38,965 bases of DNA from Streptomyces poriferorum. GTDB lineage: Bacteria > Actinomycetota > Actinomycetes > Streptomycetales > Streptomycetaceae. Each line of letters starts with the position of its first letter. Within the stretch, counting starts at the first letter, position 1. The notes beneath the pieces are model-generated. The model did not search any database and was not told the DNA's origin. It saw nothing but the letters and a program-made list of their open reading frames with translations. The stretch is taken from the NCBI RefSeq assembly GCF_019399235.1, contig NZ_JAELVH010000158.1, positions 1 through 38,965 on the forward strand, written 5' to 3'. Made by a program: the position numbers and the translations under genes. Positions 31,974 through 38,965 of the stretch are shown here, piece by piece.

Positions 31974-32648
31974 ATGGTTCCGGGGACAGTGCAGCAGCTG
32001 ACGATCCTGCTGGTGCTCGTGCTGCCCGGCGTCTTCTACCAAGCCGTACGGGAACGGCTGCGCGGCCCCCTCGCCACCGAGCAGGAGCCGCAGAACCGCC
32101 TCGTGCGGGCCATCGCCGCAGGGGCCCTGCTGGATGCGGTGTACGCGGTGGCCGCGGGGCCGTGGCTGGTGCGGCTGCTGGCCGGTGACGGGGACGGGCC
32201 GTTCGCCGGGGTGCTGCGGGATCCGCGGGGGGCCGGGCTTGCCGCGCTGCTCCTGATCGTCGCCGTGCCGTCCGCGCTGGCCTGGGCCGAGGCGGTGTGG
32301 CGGCGGCGGCACGCGCGGGCGCGGTACGAGCCGACGCCGACGGCCTGGGACGCGCTGTTCCGGGGGCGAGGGTCCTGTTTCGTCCGCGTACGCCTCAAGA
32401 GCGGGCTGTGGGTGGGTGGTTGGCTGGGTTCGAGGTCGGCCGTATCGGCGTATCCGCAGAGCGGTGACCTGTATCTGCAGGCCCAGTACCGGGTGGGTCC
32501 CGACGGCAGTTTCCTCGGGAAGGTGCCCGGGACCGCGGGTGTGTACGTGCGGGCGAGCGACATAGAGGTGCTGGAGGTGCTGCTGCCGCCTGCGCGGGAG
32601 CGGCCGGAGAGGAGAGCCGATGGCGAACGACCCGGAGACGGGCAGTGA
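31974..32648 (+). CDS. DUF6338 family membrane protein
   Basis: 224 residues. Three hydrophobic segments at about 7-24 (LTILLVLVLPGVFYQAV), 44-68 and 88-108 (GLAALLLIVAVPSALAWAEAVW), then PTPTAWDALFRGRGSCFVRVRLKSGLWVGGWLG, a beta-barrel-like SH3/PRC-type soluble end typical of DUF6338. Role unknown. GGGGGTG precedes the ATG. Its end overlaps the next small gene. Confidence 0.82.
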   Translation: MVPGTVQQLTILLVLVLPGVFYQAVRERLRGPLATEQEPQNRLVRAIAAGALLDAVYAVAAGPWLVRLLAGDGDGPFAGVLRDPRGAGLAALLLIVAVPSALAWAEAVWRRRHARARYEPTPTAWDALFRGRGSCFVRVRLKSGLWVGGWLGSRSAVSAYPQSGDLYLQAQYRVGPDGSFLGKVPGTAGVYVRASDIEVLEVLLPPARERPERRADGERPGDGQ

Positions 32649-32802
32649 CGAGGGTGAGGACGCCGCACTCGCGGCCCTGGTGCCGGAGTTCTCCTTCCGC
32701 AGGACCTATCGGCCCACCGACGGCATGGCCGAGCCGGACGAGGTGCCGCAGGGGCCTTCCGGTACGGCGATGGGGGAGGCCGGGGAGCCGGAGGCGCCCT
32801 GA
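32620..32802 (+). CDS. Small acidic protein coupled to DUF6338
   Basis: 60 residues (ANDPETGSDEGEDAALAALV, EFSFRRTYRPTDGMAEP). Starts 29 bases before the DUF6338 stop, with GGAGAGGAG upstream, so it is a real translationally linked gene. Likely disordered except near PEFSFRRTY. Partner role to DUF6338 inferred. Confidence 0.72.
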   Translation: MANDPETGSDEGEDAALAALVPEFSFRRTYRPTDGMAEPDEVPQGPSGTAMGEAGEPEAP

Positions 32803-32804
32803 GC

Positions 32805-32821
32805 GGCCCGTTTCACGGGCC
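32805..32821. terminator. Short hairpin between convergent genes
   Basis: GGCCCGT / ACGGGCC with a 3-base loop (TTC), between the stops of the small acidic protein (32802) and the CHAT gene (32813), overlapping the latter. Likely shared terminator. Confidence 0.6.
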
Positions 32822-35800
32822 CGTGTGGATGTGCGCCGCCCACAGGTGCGGGGCCTGCGCGTAGCGGTCGCGCAAGGCCCTGACCGGGTGGTGCAGGGCG
32901 GCTGCCGGATCGATGGGGCGGCCCCGGGCGATGTCCTCGGCCAGCGCGGTGTAGAACGCCTCGGTGAGGTGCGTCGCCAGCTTGTCGGCGATCGGCCACA
33001 GGGTCCCGATCACATGCGGGTACCCGGCCAGTTGGAAGGACGAGGCCAGCTGGACCGCCTCGTCGGACAGCTCGATGCCGCCCTGGGACGCGGAGCAGGC
33101 GGACAGCATGGCGAGTTGCGGGGTGACGGGGCGCCGGGTGGCGACATCGGACACGGTGAGCCGGCCGTCGTACAGGATGAGCCCGCTCTCTGACGGGTTG
33201 AGCAGTTCGCTGACGCCGTGGCAGCTGAAGTGGACCCAGGGGTGTGCGTCGAGCGCCCCGCCGACCGCTTCCACCGTGGCGTCGGGCCCGGTCATCAGCC
33301 GTGCCCCGGGGAACAGTTCCGAGAGTAGTTCCGCCTCCCGTGCGACGCCGGGCAGGGGCGCCGCCCCCGGCGTGTCCGGGAGGGCCACGACCAGCGGTGA
33401 GGGCAGGGCGGGGGTGCCTGTGACGAGACCGGCGCGGGCCCTGACCAGAGCGCGCAGGGTCGGTGTGTACGAGGAGACGGCGCGGTCCATGACCCAGGTG
33501 CCGGAGTCCGGCGTGCCGCGCCCGGCCGCGTGCAGCGGCAGGAAGGACAGCCAGCCGGTCGGGCACCACCACAGCCGGGGCCAGGGGGTCCCGGCCGCCG
33601 GTTCGGCATCCAGGCCGAGGTGGCCGAGGACCGGTGCGGCGATCGTGTCCCAGAGCCAGCCGAGGGTTCCGGACAGGGTGCGCATCATGGCGACGGCCTC
33701 GTCGACTCCGTTCCCGCCGTACGCCGTCTCCACGCCGTCGATGAACTCCGCCGCCCGCGTCACGACGGCGTCCAGAGTGAGGCCGGGCAGCGGGACCACG
33801 GCGACCCCGGCGTCGGCCGTCACGACCAGGGCGTCGCAGCGGTAGACGCTGACGTTGACGACCACGACGGGACCTTCGGCGGCGGCTGCGACCAGTTCCG
33901 GTACGGAGGGCGGGCGCAGGAAGTTGGCCAGCCCGGGCAACTCCCGTACCTCGGAGAGGAGTTCGCTCCAACGTCGGGCCAGGGCGTGCCGGGTCTCGGC
34001 GAGCACCGACGCGTCGAGGCCGTCCTTGGCCGGAGAAAGCGGGGGCGGCGCGCTCAACTCGGCGCGGATCCGCTCGAACTCGGCCGCACGGGCGGGGTCG
34101 ACGTCACGCAGTCGCGACACGTCGGTCCGGTTCTCCAGCCCCTGGCCCAGCAGCACGCCCCGCCCCTGTTCGAGGAGTGCGAGGGCGCGGTCCGGGTCTC
34201 CCGCGTCGAGCGCCAGCGCGGCAGCGTCACTCGCCAGGCCGTCGCTGCCGCTCAGCCGGGCTTCCTGGTCGATGCGGGCGAGGCTGCGGGGTGCGATGCC
34301 GGGCAGCAGGCCGACGGCGTACGCGTACCCTTCCAGGGCCTCCGGGCGGTCACCCGCCCGTCCGGAGGCCAGTCCCCACACGTGGGCGGCCTGGAGCCGG
34401 GACGTGCTGTGAGCGGCGGGATTGCCTGCGCAGTCGCGGGCGAGGCGGACCACCTCCGCCAGGTCCACCTGCTCGCCCTGCTCGTGACGTTCCAGCTGCA
34501 CCACGGCCAGCATGAGTTGGGACAGGGCGTGATCCGGGTCGCTTTCGGACGTGCAGGCGAGGGACTCCCGGGCGGCAGCGGCCGCCCGGGTCCGTGCCTG
34601 CCGGGCTGTCGCCCCTGAGGGGTCCTCGGCCACCTGAGCGGTCAAGCGCCAGGCCATGCAGAGTTGCTGCAGGACGAAGGAGCGTGACGGGTGCTCCGTG
34701 CCCAGCCGGCTCACCGCCTCTTCGAGGAGGCGCCGGGCCTCATCGAGCATTTGGGGATCCTCGTTCGCCTGGGCCCGGTCGACCAACAGGGACGCCAAGT
34801 TGGTCACGGCCCCCTCGGAGCCCTCATGGTCGCCGAGCTCCACCGCCATCGCCGCACGCAGGAGCTCGACCGCCTCGTCGGTGGCGGACGTGTCGCCGAT
34901 GAGCGCGTCCCAGTAACGCAGGCCCTCGGCAAGGTTGTTCAGGTGCAAGGGGCGGTCCATGGCCGACGGCAGGCCGTCATTCACCGCGCGGCGCAGCACC
35001 GTCACCGCTTCGGCCATCCAGGCGCGGTTCCCGGTGCGCCGGCTGCGGTCCATGAGCGCGCTGCCGAGGTTGGTGAGTGCCATGCTGAGGCGCGCCCGGG
35101 GGGCGTGGGACACGGCCGCGCGCAGCGTGTCGACGGCCGTGTCCATGAGGAGTTCGTCGCCGGTGTGGCGGGCCTGGCTCCATTGGGTGTAGCCCAAGCT
35201 GGTGAGGATGGAGCCCCGGAGGTCGGCCGTCGCGGGCCGCAGGGCGGCCAGGGCGGCGCGGAAGTGATGGATGGCTTCGCCGCTGTGCCGTATGTCGCGG
35301 GTGTAGCGGTAGAGGGCCCCCAGGCTGTTCGCGAGGCCGAGCAACGCCACGGGTGCGGGGGGACCCGCCACCATCACGAGCGCCTCCCGGTGCCATCGGA
35401 CGGACTCCTCGAGCGGGGCGGGGTCGGAGGCGAGACGGGCGAGGGTGCGCAGGGCCTCGCCGAGAACCGTGCGGCAGGTGGCCCCGCCGTGGGTGTCCTC
35501 GTCGGAGGCGGCCACGGCTGCGCGCAGCACCTCGATGCCCTCCCGCAGCGCTTCGGAGTCCGAGCGGAACTCGGCGAGAGCCAGCAGGGCTTCACCGAGG
35601 CTCATGCACTGCTGGACGTGGAGGAAGTCTTCCGGCGCCGACGTGGCGAGGGCTTCCCTGTGGGTGGCCACCGCTTCGGTGAAGAGTTCCGGCCGGCCGG
35701 TGAATACGGCGACCTTCACCTGGGCGATGGCGAGGTTGGACCGGTACAGGGAGCGTTCGGAGCGGGAGAGCGGAGCGTCTTCCGCCTTCTCGCGCAGCAG

Positions 35801-37588
35801 GAGCAGGGCTTCCTCGTACAGGTCGACGTCGCTCGTCGCGTCGCCCCGGGCGATGAGGATGTCGGCATACTCCGCATGGCAGTTCCAGTACACCCGGTCA
35901 TGGGACGGGAACAGGTCGAGCGCCCGGCGCATCTCCTCGGCGCCCTCCCGCCAGGCGACGTCGTCCGCACCGGCACGGTGGGCCAGCGCCGCCCCCAGTC
36001 CGAAGCGCACGGCGGGCTCGAAGGCGTCGGCGGGGGAGGGCAGGGCGAGGCACTGGCGGAAGCGGTCGATGAGCCCGTCGACACCGTCGGCGTCCTCCGC
36101 GGTCTTCAGGCAGTGCCAGAGTGCCAGCAGGACGCGGGCGCGCCCGGCCGATGAGGGCGCGAGCTCATCGGCCAGGGTCCGCAGCAGGGTGATCGGGGCG
36201 CGGAGTTCCGTGGGACTCCCGGGTCCCGTGGGGGTCCATGCGTGCCGGACGCCACGCTTGAGCAGCAGGTCGGCGAAATTGGTGGCGTGGAGCACCCGTC
36301 GGGCGAAGTCGTCCGCCGGTACGCACTCAGTCCCCCGGCGGGAGTGGGCAATGGCTTCCTCCAGGTATTCCGGACTGCCCGTCGCCGAGTGCCGCGCGTT
36401 CAGCACCTGGGAGAGGGCCAGGTGTGCCTGGGCGCGCAGCGGATGCCCGGCCGGTGCGCCGGCGAGGGCGTCGCGGGCGGCCTCGTGCGCGTCCTGCAGG
36501 ATGACCGGATCATGGGTGCGCGAGGCGTGACCGGCCAGCAGGAGGCTGAGGTTGGCGAGAGCCAGGGTGCGCTCGACGGGGTTGGGGGCCGTGTCGGCCG
36601 ACTCGCGGCATGCGGCGATGCCCTCCTCGTACGGCACGGCGTCGCCCTCGGTCAGGGCGCCCTGGATGAGGGCGACGCCGAGATCGGAGAGGAACCCGGA
36701 CCGGCTGTTCAGCGCGGCGTCCGGCTCCGCGAGGGTGTCGCGCAGGAGCGTGATGCCCTCGGAGCGCAGCGTGGGATCGGCCAGGTGCAGGGCGGCGCTG
36801 CACAGGGCGGAACCGAGGGTGGCGCTGTGCTGGGCGCGGTTGGGGTTGTTCCACGTGCTGAGTTCCATGGCCTTGCGCAGTTCGGCGACCGCCTCCCGCA
36901 TCGCGTCCCGGTCCTCGTTCGCCGCGGCCCAGTTCCGCAGGGTGTGCCCCAGATTCCCGTGCCTGCGGGCCTGTTCGTCGCGGACCCCGGGGGCGCAGAC
37001 CACGGCGGCGCGGCAGGCGGTGACGGCGTCGGTGAGTGCCTGGTGTCCGGCGCCCTCCTGGAACCCGTAGAAGAGGACGAGTCCCAGGTCCGACAGGCAG
37101 ACGCCCTGTTCGAGGCTTCCTTCGCCGAAGGCGGTGGCGGCGTGGCGCAGCAGGGTCTCGGCCAGGTACAGGACGCCGGAGTGGCGGGTCTGCTGGAACA
37201 TCAGCGTCATCCCGAGGGCGGCGTGGTACGCGAAGCCGGGCTCGGTCGCGGCGGCGTCCGGTGCGCCGGACAGAGTGGCGAACAGCGGGCGTATCCCGTG
37301 CGGCACCTGGTCCGGGTCCTGCTCGTGCACCGCGACGAACCGGAGCAGCGCGGCGCCGAGCGCTCCGGGGTCGGTCTCGTTCCCCGCGAGGTAGCGGAAC
37401 CAGTCGGCGTGAGCCAGGGCCAGGGCCCCGAGCCCCCACAGGCTCCCGTCGGGCAGGACGGGGCCCTCGTGCACCTCGGCCGCCGCCGCTTCGGCCTCCG
37501 CCCCGAGGAACCATTCCAGGGCGCTCTGCTCGGTGTCCGCGCGCTCGGCCTGCTGGAGTATGCGGCGGGCGGCGTTCTCGGCGCTCAC
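32813..37588 (-). CDS. TPR-CHAT protein (caspase-fold, clan CD peptidase, 1591 residues)
   Basis: Most of the protein (about residues 1-1200) is a series of TPR-like helical pairs, e.g. EGSLEQGVCLSDLGLVLFYG, TWNNPNRAQHSATLGSALCS, SLTNLGSALMDRSRRTGNRAWM-type units and NLAEGLRYWDALIGD. The C-terminal 300 residues are a CHAT domain with its catalytic pair: His in VHFSCHGVSELLN (His1457) and Cys in LAMLSACSASQGG (Cys1498), and EAVQLASSFQLAGYPHVIGTLWPIAD following. CHAT proteases are caspase relatives; in bacteria some act in immunity (for example the Craspase/gRAMP partner), with the TPR part sensing or binding. GTG start; weak ribosome site; no EACC1 gene beside it. Intact over its whole length. 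Confidence 0.92.
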   Translation of the reverse strand: MSAENAARRILQQAERADTEQSALEWFLGAEAEAAAAEVHEGPVLPDGSLWGLGALALAHADWFRYLAGNETDPGALGAALLRFVAVHEQDPDQVPHGIRPLFATLSGAPDAAATEPGFAYHAALGMTLMFQQTRHSGVLYLAETLLRHAATAFGEGSLEQGVCLSDLGLVLFYGFQEGAGHQALTDAVTACRAAVVCAPGVRDEQARRHGNLGHTLRNWAAANEDRDAMREAVAELRKAMELSTWNNPNRAQHSATLGSALCSAALHLADPTLRSEGITLLRDTLAEPDAALNSRSGFLSDLGVALIQGALTEGDAVPYEEGIAACRESADTAPNPVERTLALANLSLLLAGHASRTHDPVILQDAHEAARDALAGAPAGHPLRAQAHLALSQVLNARHSATGSPEYLEEAIAHSRRGTECVPADDFARRVLHATNFADLLLKRGVRHAWTPTGPGSPTELRAPITLLRTLADELAPSSAGRARVLLALWHCLKTAEDADGVDGLIDRFRQCLALPSPADAFEPAVRFGLGAALAHRAGADDVAWREGAEEMRRALDLFPSHDRVYWNCHAEYADILIARGDATSDVDLYEEALLLLREKAEDAPLSRSERSLYRSNLAIAQVKVAVFTGRPELFTEAVATHREALATSAPEDFLHVQQCMSLGEALLALAEFRSDSEALREGIEVLRAAVAASDEDTHGGATCRTVLGEALRTLARLASDPAPLEESVRWHREALVMVAGPPAPVALLGLANSLGALYRYTRDIRHSGEAIHHFRAALAALRPATADLRGSILTSLGYTQWSQARHTGDELLMDTAVDTLRAAVSHAPRARLSMALTNLGSALMDRSRRTGNRAWMAEAVTVLRRAVNDGLPSAMDRPLHLNNLAEGLRYWDALIGDTSATDEAVELLRAAMAVELGDHEGSEGAVTNLASLLVDRAQANEDPQMLDEARRLLEEAVSRLGTEHPSRSFVLQQLCMAWRLTAQVAEDPSGATARQARTRAAAAARESLACTSESDPDHALSQLMLAVVQLERHEQGEQVDLAEVVRLARDCAGNPAAHSTSRLQAAHVWGLASGRAGDRPEALEGYAYAVGLLPGIAPRSLARIDQEARLSGSDGLASDAAALALDAGDPDRALALLEQGRGVLLGQGLENRTDVSRLRDVDPARAAEFERIRAELSAPPPLSPAKDGLDASVLAETRHALARRWSELLSEVRELPGLANFLRPPSVPELVAAAAEGPVVVVNVSVYRCDALVVTADAGVAVVPLPGLTLDAVVTRAAEFIDGVETAYGGNGVDEAVAMMRTLSGTLGWLWDTIAAPVLGHLGLDAEPAAGTPWPRLWWCPTGWLSFLPLHAAGRGTPDSGTWVMDRAVSSYTPTLRALVRARAGLVTGTPALPSPLVVALPDTPGAAPLPGVAREAELLSELFPGARLMTGPDATVEAVGGALDAHPWVHFSCHGVSELLNPSESGLILYDGRLTVSDVATRRPVTPQLAMLSACSASQGGIELSDEAVQLASSFQLAGYPHVIGTLWPIADKLATHLTEAFYTALAEDIARGRPIDPAAALHHPVRALRDRYAQAPHLWAAHIHTGP

Positions 37589-37729
37589 CTGGTGAGCCGG
37601 CGCCGGACGGCTGTGGCCGGTGCCGTATCCACGGTGCGCCCCTGCTGTGCCATCGCTCCCCCGTCGGCCGGCAACAGGATCAACCTACCTATTGCTGAGG
37701 CGACTTGAGCAAGTCCGCAGGTCCCGTGG

Positions 37730-38134
37730 TCAGGCGTCGAGTGGCCGGATCTCGTAGTGCAGAGTCCGGTCGCGCTTGATCTTGTGTGCGACCGGGACGA
37801 GGACGCCCTGCACGATCGGGTGCTTGCGCGACATCATCCGGGCGGCGTGCGTGTTCTCCTTCGACCCGGCCTGGAGGAGGCGGGCGTGCGCCGTGATCTG
37901 CGGCCCCGTCGGCCGGCCGCGCAGGGTGCAGGGGCCGACCATCACGACGGGGTGGTTGCGCATCCGCTCCACCTTCCACGCCGAGGAGAACGTACGGATG
38001 AAGGCGTGGTCGCCCTCTACCGCGATGTTGACGGGGGTGTCCGCGTGCGTGCCGTCCTGCCGCCGCGTGCTGAGCAGCACGGCGTACTGCTTCACGAACG
38101 GCCGCAGCTCAGGGATCGTCTCCATACCTTCCAT
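37730..38134 (-). CDS. PPOX class F420-dependent enzyme family protein
   Basis: 134 residues. The split-barrel pattern is clear: VKQYAVLLSTRRQDGTHADTPVNIAVEGDHAFIRTFSSAWKVERMRNHPVVMVGPCTLRGRPTGPQI. This class of actinomycete proteins binds F420 (or FMN) and reduces small molecules; some are only sensors. ATG 38134 fits the family's N-terminus (MEGMETIPE); ATG 38125 is an alternative. Confidence 0.88.
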   Translation of the reverse strand: MEGMETIPELRPFVKQYAVLLSTRRQDGTHADTPVNIAVEGDHAFIRTFSSAWKVERMRNHPVVMVGPCTLRGRPTGPQITAHARLLQAGSKENTHAARMMSRKHPIVQGVLVPVAHKIKRDRTLHYEIRPLDA

Positions 38135-38320
38135 GGTCCGCCGCCCCGGCGTCGTGTCATCTGCGCGGGCGGTGCGGAACGGGCGTTTCGGCCGTGTTCT
38201 CGTGCAGCTCTCGCCGCCGTCATGGAGCGCTGAGCGGCTCCGCGGGGCTGCGTTGTGCCGCTGGAGAGTGGCGAAGCCGGCGTGTGCCCGCTCGCGGTCC
38301 GCTCACATCCGGGCCCGGCT

Positions 38321-38809
38321 TCACTGACGGGCCGCTCTGAGCTCGCGGATCAGGGCGCGGACGGAGACGCTGGAGGCCAGCTCCGGGGTGGTGACGTAGC
38401 CGACGGAACGGGTGGGGCGCTCGGGTCCGAGATCGGTGATCTCGACGGTGTCCGGTGCTTCGTTCAGCGAGAGCGCGGGCATGATCGCCATTCCGAGACC
38501 TCTGCTCACCAGTGAGAGCACTGCTCCGTCGCCCTCGGTCAGCACGGTCGCCTTGGGAATCCAGTCCTGCCCGGCCCACCACTGGCGGGTGTAGGAGCCG
38601 CAGTTCTCGTGCCAGTCCACCAGCGGCAGGGAGCGTGGGGCGGGGTGTCCGACCGGATGCACCAGCGAGTACGGCTCCTCGACGAGTACGCCGCCGATGA
38701 GCCCGGCGGGCACGGGCGAGGCGGCGCCCATCGTTGCGATACCCACGTCCGCGCGCCCCTCGGCGACCTCGCCGGCAGTGCCCGCGCCCAGCTCGCGGAC
38801 GACACGCAC
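38321..38809 (-). CDS. LysR-type effector-binding domain protein, HTH missing in window
   Basis: 162 codons from GTG 38809. Only the effector-binding part is present: VAEGRADVGIATMGAASPV, VEEPYSLVHPVGHPAPRSL, VTEGDGAVLSLVSRGLGMAIMPALSL and ALIRELRAARQ, which match the LysR C-terminal domain. An in-frame stop (38855-38857) lies 16 codons upstream of the GTG, so the HTH cannot be joined in this frame. In another frame the preceding DNA reads SAPAAPAAPAAPAAPAA, a linker-like repeat, so the gene may be frameshifted between its halves or begin at the GTG. Right edge cuts the evidence. Confidence 0.6.
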   Translation of the reverse strand: MRVVRELGAGTAGEVAEGRADVGIATMGAASPVPAGLIGGVLVEEPYSLVHPVGHPAPRSLPLVDWHENCGSYTRQWWAGQDWIPKATVLTEGDGAVLSLVSRGLGMAIMPALSLNEAPDTVEITDLGPERPTRSVGYVTTPELASSVSVRALIRELRAARQ

Positions 38810-38965
38810 CTCCGGTTCGACTGGGGATGATGCGGGGCGAGAATCAGGGCAAGATCATCGTGCGGGCGGCAGGGGCGGCAGGGGCGGCCGGAGCGGCTGG
38901 GGCGGCCGGGGCGGACGCCTCATGACGTTCTGCGCCGTGGCGGGTGGCGCGGCCCTGCGTGGACA

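Noticed and set aside
1..38965. tRNA, rRNA, riboswitch or phage attachment site
   Set aside because: No cloverleaf, conserved rRNA block, riboswitch core or att-like direct repeat was recognised by reading.

Overview
The window looks like a piece of a Streptomyces (or close actinomycete) chromosome. Base composition is very GC-rich, third codon positions are almost all G or C, GTG starts are common, and several families are typical of the genus: an XRE/DUF5753 regulator with a DUF397 partner, an ECF41 sigma factor, DUF1062, DUF6338, a choice-of-anchor A surface protein, and large TPR-CHAT and caspase-TPR proteins. No rRNA, tRNA, CRISPR array or complete insertion sequence was seen, and there is no core metabolic operon. 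The content is accessory, as expected for a chromosome arm.

Layout. 1-4.4 kb: a secreted, Pro/Thr-tailed surface protein (cut by the left edge), a TetR regulator, a membrane-anchored endonuclease/exonuclease/phosphatase-fold protein and a single-pass membrane protein. 4.4-8.0 kb: a GNAT acetyltransferase, an SDR and TetR pair reading away from each other over a near-perfect 27-bp palindrome, an RibD/DHFR-like reductase and an unknown protein. 8.4-10.4 kb: a translationally coupled EACC1 and caspase-TPR pair, a two-gene module of the kind described as an NTP-independent or NTP-dependent conflict effector. Its TPR array is broken by a frameshift exactly where the 126-bp repeat period fails. 10.4-15.1 kb: an ECF41 sigma factor, small membrane proteins, DUF1062, DinB/DUF664, and a Rossmann oxidoreductase (frameshifted in a G7 run) facing an HxlR regulator.

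15.2-19.1 kb is a patch of unrelated small hypothetical genes, visibly less GC-rich in part, with what looks like the tail of a transposase and a frameshifted DUF1801 gene; I read it as an acquired or decaying island. 19.1-22.8 kb is a LysR regulator facing a tightly coupled operon of a quinone-reductase-like MDR, an alpha/beta hydrolase and an SDR, each joined by an ATGA overlap. 23-25.1 kb holds two secreted proteins that converge on a strong hairpin terminator. 25.4-27.5 kb is a three-gene XRE/DUF5753 - DUF397 - unknown operon whose start region carries three GTGCACA sites spaced by 20 and 10 bp. 27.6-32.8 kb has a winged-helix-like protein, a TetR, an XRE-cupin regulator, an SGNH hydrolase, a membrane-anchored beta-propeller protein, DUF6338 and a small acidic protein. 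32.8-37.6 kb is one 1591-codon TPR-CHAT gene. The window ends with a PPOX/F420-type protein and the effector-binding half of a LysR-type protein.

The most interesting material is the pair of caspase-fold (clan CD) effectors 22 kb apart, one with an EACC1 partner and a damaged repeat array, and the DUF5753/DUF397 operon with its phased operators and a third gene of unrecognised type. Function is inferred throughout from motifs visible in translations; no database search was possible.
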